Positions 35,992-43,709 of a DNA stretch of 64,000 nt are shown here, in pieces. How positions within the stretch are numbered: the stretch's first letter is position 1; every line of letters starts with the position of its first letter. The DNA is taken from assembly GCF_035440685.1 (NCBI RefSeq), contig NZ_DAORMW010000017.1; one strand, given 5' to 3'. Made by a program: the position numbers and the translations under genes. The notes under the pieces are model-generated. The model searched no databases and was not told the origin of the DNA. It saw nothing but the letters and a program-made list of their open reading frames with translations. This DNA comes from Accumulibacter appositus. GTDB taxonomy: Bacteria > Pseudomonadota > Gammaproteobacteria > Burkholderiales > Rhodocyclaceae.

Positions 35992-37413
35992 ATGGGGAAA
36001 GAAATTGGCAGCGACGGTTTCACGGAGGACGACTTTGCGCGCTTCGGGCGACGCCTCGAACAAGAGACTGCGCATGCCCACGATGCGTACATGGCCGGAG
36101 GTTTCGCTAATGAAGGATTGGTTGCGGGTTTCGAGCTTGAGGCATGGCTGATCGATGAGCATTTCTTTCCGGTACCGCGCAACGTCTCTTTTCTGCAGCG
36201 CATGGCGAGCCCGCTGGTGGTACCCGAGCTTTCGCTGTTCAATGTCGAGATTAACGGGACGCCGCAGACTTTGCGGACCACCGCGCTGTCCCAGCTTGAA
36301 CGGGAGCTAACCGCAACCTGGCAGCGATGCCAAGAGGTGGCCGCCGAAGAGGGGGCGGCACTGATCGCCATCGGCACCTTGCCGACATTGCGCGAGCGGG
36401 ACTTGTCGTTGAGCAGCATGTCGCCTTTCAAGCGCTACGCGGCTCTCAACGAGCAGGTGCTGCGGCTGCGCGGCGGGCGGCCCTTGACGCTCGATATCGC
36501 GGGCATCGACACGCTCACCGCGACCCACTCCGACGTGATGCTGGAGGCGGCAACCACCTCCTTTCAGGTGCATCTGCAGACGCCGGTCAGCGAGGTCGCG
36601 CGCACGTATAACGCGTCACAGCTTCTCGCGGCTCCATTGGTCGCGCTGGCCGCCAATTCGCCTTTCCTGTTCGGGCGAGCGCTGTGGCACGAAACACGAA
36701 TTCCCTTGTTCGAGCAGGCAGTCGATTGCTGCCAACCGGGCCATCCCGAGCATGGACGGGTGACCTTCGGTTCGGTCTATCTCGGCAGCGACCCGACGAC
36801 GTGTTTCGCCGACAACCTGTCATCATATCCGGTACTCCTGCCGTATGAAGAGGAGGAGCCAGTGGAGTCGTATGCCCACCTGCGTCTCCACAACGGGACC
36901 ATCTGGCGCTGGAATCGGCTGCTGATCGGCTTCGAGAAAGACCAAATGCCGCACATGCGCATCGAGCAGCGCGTCATGCCCGCCGGGCCGAGTTTGATCG
37001 ACATGATCGCCAACGCGGCCCTGTACTATGGGGCGGTACGCTGTTTGGCGCGACTGGCCGAGGCCCCTGAGGCCCGGCTGCCGTTTGCAGTTGCGCGCGA
37101 CAACTTCTACCGTGCCGCACGTTACGGTCTCGAGGCGCAGGTCGTCTGGCTCGACGGACGCCGTGAAAACGTGGCCGAACTTCTCTTGCGTGAACTGCTG
37201 CCGCTGGCTCGCGAAGGACTGGCCGAACTCGATCTTGCCGCCGCCGACATCACTCGCTACCTCGACGTCATCAGCGCGCGCCTGCGTAGCCGCCAAAACG
37301 GCGCCGCCTGGCAACTTGCCCATTATGCGAAGTACCAGGATTTCTTTCGGCTTACCGCCGATTATCTTGAGCATCAACGCCGTCTCGTGCCGGTGCACGA
37401 GTGGCCGATATGA
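35992..37413 (+). CDS. Glutamate-cysteine-ligase-like (GCS2-type) amide ligase
   Basis: The product has 473 residues and no signal. The N-terminal GLVAGFELEAWLIDE corresponds to the ATP/Mg-binding GxExE strand of the GCS2/YbdK fold. LFNVEINGTPQ, the DVMLEAATTSFQVHLQTP strand and HMRIEQRVMPAGPSLIDMI are further core segments of this carboxylate-amine ligase superfamily. Such enzymes join an amine to a glutamate-type carboxylate through an acyl-phosphate. The next gene, 10 bases on, encodes an aspartoacylase/succinylglutamate desuccinylase-like hydrolase. In other genomes GCS2-type ligases sit with RimK-like ATP-grasp enzymes; none is visible here. The product is unknown. Confidence 0.8.
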   Translation: MGKEIGSDGFTEDDFARFGRRLEQETAHAHDAYMAGGFANEGLVAGFELEAWLIDEHFFPVPRNVSFLQRMASPLVVPELSLFNVEINGTPQTLRTTALSQLERELTATWQRCQEVAAEEGAALIAIGTLPTLRERDLSLSSMSPFKRYAALNEQVLRLRGGRPLTLDIAGIDTLTATHSDVMLEAATTSFQVHLQTPVSEVARTYNASQLLAAPLVALAANSPFLFGRALWHETRIPLFEQAVDCCQPGHPEHGRVTFGSVYLGSDPTTCFADNLSSYPVLLPYEEEEPVESYAHLRLHNGTIWRWNRLLIGFEKDQMPHMRIEQRVMPAGPSLIDMIANAALYYGAVRCLARLAEAPEARLPFAVARDNFYRAARYGLEAQVVWLDGRRENVAELLLRELLPLAREGLAELDLAAADITRYLDVISARLRSRQNGAAWQLAHYAKYQDFFRLTADYLEHQRRLVPVHEWPI

Positions 37414-37423
37414 GTACCACTTC

Positions 37424-38467
37424 ATGCTGACTGTACTTGACTCCCTGCCCGACGGTTTCCTCGAAACTCCGGCCCGTGAACTGCATCGTCTGTTGCCTGG
37501 TCCGACCTTGATCCATCTGCCCGGACGACGCGAGGCGCCACTGTTCGTTTCGGTACTGCTGCACGGCAACGAAGATAGCGGCGTCGTCGCGCTGCAAAGC
37601 GTCTTGCGCGCCTACGCCGCTCGGCAACTGCCGCGGGCGCTGTCGATCCTGGTCGGCAATGTCGCCGCAGCGCGAGAAGGCCTGCGTCGCCTCGATCATC
37701 AACCTGATTACAACCGCGTCTGGCCGGGGACTGATCTGTATGCGGCCGCGCCCGAGCATGCAGCGATGAGTGAGGCGCATCGCATCATGCGCGAGCGCGG
37801 CGTCTTCGCCAGCGTCGACGTCCATAATAATACCGGCCTCAATCCGCTCTACTGCGTGGTGAATAGTCTCGATCAGGCAGTTCTGCATCTGGCCTTGCTG
37901 TTTTCGCGTACCGTGGTCTGGTTCCGTGGCCTGGCCGGCTCGCAGACGACGGCTTTTTCCCCATTTTGCCCCTCACTGACCCTGGAATGTGGCAAGCCCG
38001 GCAAGGAAGCGAACGAGGCACACGCGGCGAGCTTCATTGATGGCTGTCTCCATCTGGCGCAGTTCCCGTCGCACGACGTTCACGAGCACGACATCGATCT
38101 CTATCACACGGTGGCGACGGTGCGGGTGCCGGCCGCGGTGTCCTTCGGTTTCGGCGACGCGCTCGCCGACGTCGATTTCGATCCGCGGCTCGATCACATG
38201 AACTTTCGGCAACTGGAACCCGGTACGGCGTTCGGGCGTACACGGGTGGCCTGCCCGCTCGATGTCCGCGACGAGGGCCGGCGTGATGTGAGCGAAGAGT
38301 ATTTCACCTGCCGCGACGGCACGATCAGTCTGCGGCGAACATCGACCCCGGCCATGTTGACGCTTGATGCGCGCGTAGTGCGGCAGGACTGCCTATGCTA
38401 TCTGATGGAGCGGATTCCTTTTCCGCACTCGGCAAGTGCTGCTCGCCAGTGGTGTGCAAGCGTATAG
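37424..38467 (+). CDS. Succinylglutamate desuccinylase/aspartoacylase-family hydrolase
   Basis: The product has 347 residues. The zinc-binding HxxE appears in LLHGNEDSG, and the third ligand is probably the histidine in SVDVHNNTG. ILVGNVAAAREGLRRLD and DYNRVWPG are characteristic of the AstE/AspA branch of the M14 fold. The TLECGKPGK block carries a likely catalytic glutamate. It probably hydrolyses an N-acyl or amide bond of an amino-acid derivative. It is tightly linked to the GCS2-like ligase, so it may trim or recycle that enzyme's product. Only the ATG at 37424 is in frame. Confidence 0.85.
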   Translation: MLTVLDSLPDGFLETPARELHRLLPGPTLIHLPGRREAPLFVSVLLHGNEDSGVVALQSVLRAYAARQLPRALSILVGNVAAAREGLRRLDHQPDYNRVWPGTDLYAAAPEHAAMSEAHRIMRERGVFASVDVHNNTGLNPLYCVVNSLDQAVLHLALLFSRTVVWFRGLAGSQTTAFSPFCPSLTLECGKPGKEANEAHAASFIDGCLHLAQFPSHDVHEHDIDLYHTVATVRVPAAVSFGFGDALADVDFDPRLDHMNFRQLEPGTAFGRTRVACPLDVRDEGRRDVSEEYFTCRDGTISLRRTSTPAMLTLDARVVRQDCLCYLMERIPFPHSASAARQWCASV

Positions 38468-38557
38468 GTGGGCGCGGCGAGGGCAATCTGCGTTGCGGGG
38501 CGGCACCGGGCGGCCGAGAAGCCGCGGCCAAGAAGCAGGCGAGAAGAGGAGGGCACG

Positions 38558-39511
38558 ATGAGCATGAGCAGCTTTTCGATTTTGGCGCGGTTTTCCGGGC
38601 GCGCGTCGATGGCGCCACTGCTTGCCCTGATGGCGACCTTTTGCTTGAGCTTTCCGGCCGGCGCTGACAGCTCCGGTGTGCAGTTGGCCTCGTATTACGA
38701 TCGGCATATGGCGATCAGCGGTGGCATTGCCTACGGCTGGACCGGTAAGGAACGGCCGACGGCGATGGTCGCTGAAGTTGTTCAAGTTGGGGTAGGAAGG
38801 GACGCCTATTATGCGCTGCGCAAAGATGGCACCCTGTTGACCTGGTCGGGGTCGCCGGCCAACGCCGCGGTGTTAATGCGCGATGTGGTGGGCTTCGCTG
38901 CCGGCAGCTCGGGATGGTTGGCGATCAATCGTACATGGACACTCTGGCATGGAACGGGAGCCGCTCGCGAGCCGCCACGCAAGATCGCCGAGAGGGTGCT
39001 GGCGGCGGCCGTTGGCGACGGCGCCGACTACTACGTGACTCTGGCCGGAGAACTCTACGTGCGGGGTTTGGCTCATCGTGGTCAGTACGGTGATGGCCGG
39101 TTGGCGGCCAGCAGTGACTTTGTCAAGACGGCTGAAAAGGTGGTAGCTGTCAAGGCACAGACCGGTCATGCGCTGTACTTGGACAAGAGCGGCGAAGTGT
39201 TCGGAACGGGGGGGAACGTCAAGGGGCCGCTGTCAACCTATGGGCTGGGTGACAAGGCGGCCAGTTGGGGGCGCATCTTCGTGGGTGCTAAGGGAATCGC
39301 CACCGGTGCATCGCATTCTGTGGCCATTCGCGAGGATGGCTCACTGTGGGCCTGGGGTAGCGGTTTCGCGGTCGAGCCGACCAGAATTGCCGAGCGTATT
39401 GTCACCGTAGCCGCCGGTAATGGCACAACGCTTGCACTGGCGGAAGATGGAAAACTCTGGGCCTGGGAGGGAGGAGGGCAAGGACCTCGCCTGATTACGC
39501 TGGGGCGCTAG
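38558..39511 (+). CDS. Secreted RCC1-like repeat protein
   Basis: The product has 317 residues. A long signal peptide (cleavage near AGA-D, about residue 37) leads to repeats of RCC1 type: AYYALRKDGTLLTWSG, HSVAIREDGSLWAWGSG, TTLALAEDGKLWAWEGG, with degenerate copies between them. The fold should be a beta-propeller exposed to the periplasm or outside. AGAGGAGGG is an excellent ribosome-binding site. Function unknown; bacterial RCC1 repeats are often surface or secreted binding modules. It shares orientation with the GCS2/aspartoacylase pair after a 90-base gap. Confidence 0.8.
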   Translation: MSMSSFSILARFSGRASMAPLLALMATFCLSFPAGADSSGVQLASYYDRHMAISGGIAYGWTGKERPTAMVAEVVQVGVGRDAYYALRKDGTLLTWSGSPANAAVLMRDVVGFAAGSSGWLAINRTWTLWHGTGAAREPPRKIAERVLAAAVGDGADYYVTLAGELYVRGLAHRGQYGDGRLAASSDFVKTAEKVVAVKAQTGHALYLDKSGEVFGTGGNVKGPLSTYGLGDKAASWGRIFVGAKGIATGASHSVAIREDGSLWAWGSGFAVEPTRIAERIVTVAAGNGTTLALAEDGKLWAWEGGGQGPRLITLGR

Positions 39512-39540
39512 GGTCGATAGCTACGGGTCGGACGATGGAC

Positions 39541-39571
39541 GCGCCTGCCGCCACTTAGTGGCGGCAGGCGC
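39541..39571. terminator. Strong hairpin between convergent genes
   Basis: GCGCCTGCCGCCACT is followed, after one T, by its exact reverse complement. It is symmetric and lies between the ends of two convergent genes, so it can serve both strands. No T run follows. Confidence 0.6.
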
Positions 39572-39580
39572 GGCATGAAG

Positions 39581-40039
39581 TCAGACTCGGGCGGAAGAAT
39601 AGTGATTGCCGGCTGCCCAGTAGCCGCTCGGAAGCTTCAAGTGTTGCGATTGCTTCAAGGTGGCGACGAACAGCTTGTCGTTTTCCCTGATATGCCGTTC
39701 GAACCAGAATTCGGCATAGCGCAGGAAGGAATGCGCGTCGTCTCCGCCGTTGCGGAGATCGCTCAGCGCTTTGTGTAGCAAGCCAAGCGTGTCGCGGTGG
39801 ATCTTGGCATGGGCAGTAAAATCGATTCCGGCTTCCTCGGCCAGATGCTCTTCCGTGGCGAAATGCAGCGCGAAGCAGTCAAGCAAACCTTGGAACTCGG
39901 CGATATCCACGTAATCGTTTTCAAAGCAGCCGGCCTTGAGCGACTCGATACGCATGAATACCTCCTCATGCTGGGCGTCGACTTCTGGCAAATCGACCAA
40001 CAGAGCCTCTGGCAGAAACGGGGAAAGACCACTCTCCAT
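39581..40039 (-). CDS. Bacteriohemerythrin
   Basis: The product has 152 residues and is cytoplasmic. All di-iron ligands are visible: His in VDAQHEEVF, His and Glu in LHFATEEHL, two His in AHAKIH, and His plus Asp in ERHIRENDKLF. Hemerythrins bind O2 reversibly for storage, delivery or sensing. The start gives MESGLSPFLPEALLVDLPEVD; the frame continues upstream, but AGGAG is correctly spaced from this ATG. No chemoreceptor or cyclase domain is fused. Confidence 0.92.
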   Translation of the reverse strand: MESGLSPFLPEALLVDLPEVDAQHEEVFMRIESLKAGCFENDYVDIAEFQGLLDCFALHFATEEHLAEEAGIDFTAHAKIHRDTLGLLHKALSDLRNGGDDAHSFLRYAEFWFERHIRENDKLFVATLKQSQHLKLPSGYWAAGNHYSSARV

Positions 40040-40633
40040 TACATGTCTCCTATGGCAACGTTCAAAGTTTTTTATTATCCTAGCAGTATAGGAAAGCGTT
40101 CGGCAGAATGCCAGGAAAGTCTTCGTTAAGTCAGACAAATATCGTTTCTCGTCGGGCGCGGAAAGGCGCCGGCAAGTACTTCAGCTTCCTCCGCGCCCGT
40201 GCTCCCGGCATACCTCTGCGTGCCGCGTTGGGCGTTTCTCCTGTTCATGTGCAAGTTGCGCAGGCGACTCACGACCCTGCCTTCTGCCCTCGCGGGCTCG
40301 GCGGTGAGGCAGGACGTTCAGGGATGACCGGTGTCCGTCGAACGACACCGGCTTGCACGCCAGTATGCACACTGCAAGTGATGAGAGGGGACGGTGATGA
40401 CCGTTAAGCGGATGTCGTTACTTGTGCGCTTGCCTCGAGCACCGATTCCGGGCGACCGCCTGCCGGGCGTCTGCTCGTTCGCGTGATGGTCCGAAGCGCG
40501 AAGGATGGCTTGCCCGTAGCCAGCACAAGGCGAAAACAGTTTTCCGAGAACGCCGCCAGGCCGTTATAATGCTCGGTTTTCCACCTTGCTCCACCGTTTG
40601 CATGGCGGGGGGCTTCAACCACAAGGAGTGTTC
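40040..40633. other. Intergenic region upstream of rpsF
   Basis: No gene is supported in this stretch. A perfect TATAAT at 40565-40570 is the likely -10 of the rpsF operon, with only a poor -35 (TTTCCG at 18 bp). I see no clear ribosomal-protein binding hairpin. Confidence 0.45.
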
Positions 40634-41020
40634 ATGCGTCATTACGAAATCGTCCTGATCATCCATCCGGATCAGAGTGAACAGGTGCCGGCGATGATCG
40701 AGCGCTACAAGGCTGTGATCGCAGCGCGTTCCGGGCAGATTCACCGTCTCGAAGACTGGGGACGCCGCCAGCTCGCCTACCCGATCCAGAAGCTGCACAA
40801 GGCACACTATCTGCTGCTGAACATCGAGTGCGATGACGCCACGCTGACCGAGCTAGAGCACGGTTTCAAGTTCACCGACGCCGTTCTTCGTCATCTGACG
40901 ATCAAGACCAAGAGTGCGGTCAGCGCGCCGTCGCCGATGATGAAGGACGAGAAATCCAAGTCGCTGCTGGAAGTCCGTGAACCAGCACCGCTTGAAGCTG
41001 CCGCCGAGCCGGACGCCTGA
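40634..41020 (+). CDS. rpsF: 30S ribosomal protein S6
   Basis: The product has 128 residues. MRHYEIVLIIHPDQSEQVP and HRLEDWGRRQLAYPIQKLHKAHY (with normal family wording) identify S6, which binds 16S rRNA with S18. The C-terminal tail of about 30 residues (APSPMMKDEKSKS onward) is Ala/Glu-rich, as in many proteobacteria. AAGGAG precedes the ATG. It opens the rpsF-priB-rpsR-rplI operon. Confidence 0.97.
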   Translation: MRHYEIVLIIHPDQSEQVPAMIERYKAVIAARSGQIHRLEDWGRRQLAYPIQKLHKAHYLLLNIECDDATLTELEHGFKFTDAVLRHLTIKTKSAVSAPSPMMKDEKSKSLLEVREPAPLEAAAEPDA

Positions 41021-41034
41021 TTGTCGAGGCTCTG

Positions 41035-41364
41035 CTGAACCGCGTCGAGCTTGCTGGAGTCCTGATCGAGCGCAAGGCGCTACGTTTTACGCCGGCCGGT
41101 GTGCCGGTCGTTGAATGTCTGATCGGGCATCAATCAGAACAGGTCGAAGCGGGTAGCCCGCGGCGTGTCGAATGCGAGATCGCGGCAATTGCCGTGGGTG
41201 CGACGGCACAGTGGCTGCAAGCGGCAACACCTGGCGCAGCCCTCCATCTGACGGGCTTTCTTGCCGCCAGGAGCCGCAACAGCAAGCAGCCGAGACTGCA
41301 TGTAACTATGATCGAATTTGTCGAAGGAAAGCAAAATGGGAAGATTCTTCAAGAAGAAGGATGA
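41035..41364 (+). CDS. priB: Primosomal replication protein N (PriB), apparent CTG start
   Basis: PriB is a small single-stranded-DNA-binding OB-fold protein of the restart primosome. From NRVELAGVLIERKALRFTPA through GVPVVECLIGHQSEQ the sequence fits betaproteobacterial PriB, which begins M-N-R-V. In this frame there is no ATG, GTG or TTG between the upstream stop (40993-40995) and the region coding the first strand. A CTG directly before AAC-CGC, preceded by GAGG at five bases, is the best candidate and gives 109 residues. ATT at 41020, overlapping the rpsF stop, is an alternative. The first conventional start (GTG at 41101) would delete the first beta-strand. The end overlaps rpsR by 29 bases. 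Confidence 0.8.
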   Translation: MNRVELAGVLIERKALRFTPAGVPVVECLIGHQSEQVEAGSPRRVECEIAAIAVGATAQWLQAATPGAALHLTGFLAARSRNSKQPRLHVTMIEFVEGKQNGKILQEEG

Positions 41365-41611
41365 CAAGAATGTCAAGAAGCGCGGTGGTGGCCTGTTCAA
41401 GCGGCGCAAGTTCTGCCGCTTCACCGCTGAGAAGATGGAAGAGATCGATTACAAGGACGTTGATCTGTTCAAGGAGTACATCGCCGAGAACGGCAAGATC
41501 ATGCCGGCGCGTCTGACCGGTACCAAGGCCGGTTACCAGCGGATGCTGTCGGTGGCCATCAAGCGTGCCCGCTTCCTGGCCCTGCTGCCGTACACCGACA
41601 ATCACCAGTAA
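41336..41611 (+). CDS. rpsR: 30S ribosomal protein S18
   Basis: The product has 91 residues. KFCRFTAEKMEEIDYKDVD and RLTGTKAGYQRMLSVAIKRA are the S18 signature. The N-terminus is very basic (MGRFFKKKDDKNVKKRGGG), longer than in E. coli. The start codon lies inside priB, so the two are probably coupled in translation. S18 pairs with S6 on the 30S platform. Confidence 0.97.
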   Translation: MGRFFKKKDDKNVKKRGGGLFKRRKFCRFTAEKMEEIDYKDVDLFKEYIAENGKIMPARLTGTKAGYQRMLSVAIKRARFLALLPYTDNHQ

Positions 41612-41625
41612 GCGAGGACAAGGAA

Positions 41626-42084
41626 ATGCAAGTAATTCTGATGGAAAAGGTTGGCAACCTTGGTGGCCTCGGTGATCTCGTCAAAGTCAAGGACGGCTAT
41701 GCGCGCAACTTTCTGATCCCAAATGGTAAAGCGAAGCGTGCGACGCCGATGGCGCTGAAGGAGTTCGAAACCAGGCGCGCCGAGCTCGAGCTCGCCGCCG
41801 CCGAGAAACTGGCAGCTGCACAGGCGTATGCCGAGAAGTTCGAGGGTGTGGTCGTGCGCATCGAGCGCAAGGCCGGTGTCGACGGCCGACTGTTCGGCTC
41901 GGTAAGCAACTTCGATGTTGCCGATGGTCTGCGTGCGCTCGGTTTCGAGGTCGAAAAGTCCGACGTGCGCATGACCGCCGGCCCGCTGAAGATGATCGGC
42001 GAGACCGAGCTGGAGGTTTCACTGCATAGCGACGTTCTGGCAAAGATCACGGTTTCCGTCGTCGCCGAGCAGTTCAAGATCTAG
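41626..42084 (+). CDS. rplI: 50S ribosomal protein L9
   Basis: The product has 152 residues. MQVILMEKVGNLGGLGDLV and KDGYARNFLIPNGKAKRAT are diagnostic of the N-terminal rRNA-binding domain. The long connecting helix (FETRRAELELAAAEKLAAA) and the C-terminal domain are complete. GAGGACAAGGA precedes the start. It is followed by a strong terminator. Confidence 0.97.
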   Translation: MQVILMEKVGNLGGLGDLVKVKDGYARNFLIPNGKAKRATPMALKEFETRRAELELAAAEKLAAAQAYAEKFEGVVVRIERKAGVDGRLFGSVSNFDVADGLRALGFEVEKSDVRMTAGPLKMIGETELEVSLHSDVLAKITVSVVAEQFKI

Positions 42085-42120
42085 CTCTGATCCGGCGCCG
42101 TCGGTTGGCGCCAGGGAAGA

Positions 42121-42147
42121 AGCCTTGCCCCGGGGCAAGGCTTTTTT
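42121..42147 (+). terminator. Rho-independent terminator after rplI
   Basis: AGCCTTGCCCC is followed directly by GGGGCAAGGCT and then TTTTT. The inner bases form the loop. It separates the ribosomal operon from dnaB. Confidence 0.9.
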
Positions 42148-42224
42148 GCGTTCTGGCATCGGGAAACACTCATCAGCGAGGTAAACTCGCTGCCTTGCTC
42201 GTCCCGTTTTCTCATTGATCGCTC

Positions 42225-43685
42225 ATGGCCAAGTCCTTCACCGCAGATTCATCTCCCTCGGCAGGCGTCGAACGCTCGAGCAGTCGCGGTGTGCGGCGAG
42301 ACAGCGGCCCGCGTAGCCCGCAGATTGATCCCGCACTGTCGGCACTGCGCGTGCCACCGCACTCGATAGAGGCCGAGCAATCGGTTCTTGGTGGCCTGTT
42401 GCTCGACAATGCCGCCTTCGACAAGATCGCCGACCTGATGAGCGAAGGCGACTTTTATCGCGACGAGCACAGGCGCATCTACCGCCAGATCAGCAAGCTG
42501 CTGGAGCGTGGCAAGCCGGCTGATGCGGTTACTGTGGCCGAAAGCCTTGACCTGGCGGGCGAGGGCAACGATACCGGAGGCCTGGCCTACCTTGGCGAAC
42601 TCGCCGCCAATACGCCGTCGGCAGCGAATATCCGGCGCTATGCGGAAATCGTTCGCGAGCGGGCGATCCTGCGGCAACTGGTCACTGCCGGTGACGAGAT
42701 CGCCGGCAGCGCGCTCAACCCGCTCGGTCGCGATCCGAAGACCTTGCTCGACGAGGCCGAGATGAAGGTCTTCGCCATCGCCGAAGGCGGCTTTCGCCAC
42801 CAGAGTGGTTTCCAGCACATCAATCCGCTGCTGACGCAGGTGGTCGAGCGCATCCAGGAACTGCACGACCGCGACAACCCGTCGGACATCACTGGTGTTC
42901 CCTCCGGCTATCATGATCTCGACAGCAAGACCTCGGGCCTGCAGGGCGGTGATTTGCTGATCGTCGCCGGGCGGCCGTCGATGGGCAAGACTTCGTTTGC
43001 GCTCAACATTGCCGAACATGTGGCGATCGAAGTCGGTCTGCCGGTGGCCATTTTCTCGATGGAGATGGGCGGTACTCAACTCGCCATGCGCATGCTCTCT
43101 TCAGTCGGTAGGCTGGACGCGCATCGTGTGCGCACCGGTCGTCTTAACGACGACGAGTGGTCACGCCTGTCGTTTGCCCTGGGCAAGATGCACGAAGCGC
43201 CGATCTATATCGACGAGACGCCGGCACTCAACCCGATCGATCTGCGGGCCCGCGCGCGTCGTCTCCGCCGCCAGTGCGGTCCACTCGGCTTGATCGTCAT
43301 CGACTATCTGCAACTGATGTCCGCGACCGGCCATGGCGAGAATAGGGCGACCGAGATCTCGGAGATTTCGCGCTCGCTGAAGAGCCTGGCAAAGGAGCTG
43401 AACGTCCCCCTGATGGCCCTCTCGCAGCTCAACCGCTCCCTTGAGCAACGCCCGAACAAGCGTCCCGTGATGTCTGACCTACGTGAATCGGGCGCCATCG
43501 AGCAGGATGCTGACGTGATCATGTTCATCTATCGCGACGAGGTCTACAACCAGGACACGGCCGAGAAGGGCGTTGCCGAGATCATCATCGGCAAGCAGCG
43601 GAACGGTCCGATCGGTACGGTCCGCCTCACCTTTCTGGGTGAATACACGCGTTTCGAGAATTTCGCTAGCGCGGGTTCGTATTGA
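42225..43685 (+). CDS. dnaB: Replicative DNA helicase DnaB
   Basis: The product has 486 residues. The N-terminal domain (PPHSIEAEQSVLGGLLLDN) binds the primase. The RecA-type motor has Walker A GRPSMGKTSFALN, Walker B LIVIDYLQLM and the arginine-finger region LKSLAKELNVPLMALSQLNR, ending GPIGTVRLTF. It unwinds the duplex at the fork as a hexamer. The first 35 residues are Ser/Arg/Pro-rich and less conserved, so a slightly later start cannot be excluded. Linkage to rplI is the usual order. Confidence 0.96.
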   Translation: MAKSFTADSSPSAGVERSSSRGVRRDSGPRSPQIDPALSALRVPPHSIEAEQSVLGGLLLDNAAFDKIADLMSEGDFYRDEHRRIYRQISKLLERGKPADAVTVAESLDLAGEGNDTGGLAYLGELAANTPSAANIRRYAEIVRERAILRQLVTAGDEIAGSALNPLGRDPKTLLDEAEMKVFAIAEGGFRHQSGFQHINPLLTQVVERIQELHDRDNPSDITGVPSGYHDLDSKTSGLQGGDLLIVAGRPSMGKTSFALNIAEHVAIEVGLPVAIFSMEMGGTQLAMRMLSSVGRLDAHRVRTGRLNDDEWSRLSFALGKMHEAPIYIDETPALNPIDLRARARRLRRQCGPLGLIVIDYLQLMSATGHGENRATEISEISRSLKSLAKELNVPLMALSQLNRSLEQRPNKRPVMSDLRESGAIEQDADVIMFIYRDEVYNQDTAEKGVAEIIIGKQRNGPIGTVRLTFLGEYTRFENFASAGSY

Positions 43686-43709
43686 CCGCGGGGCAAGCGG
43701 TCAGCCTGT

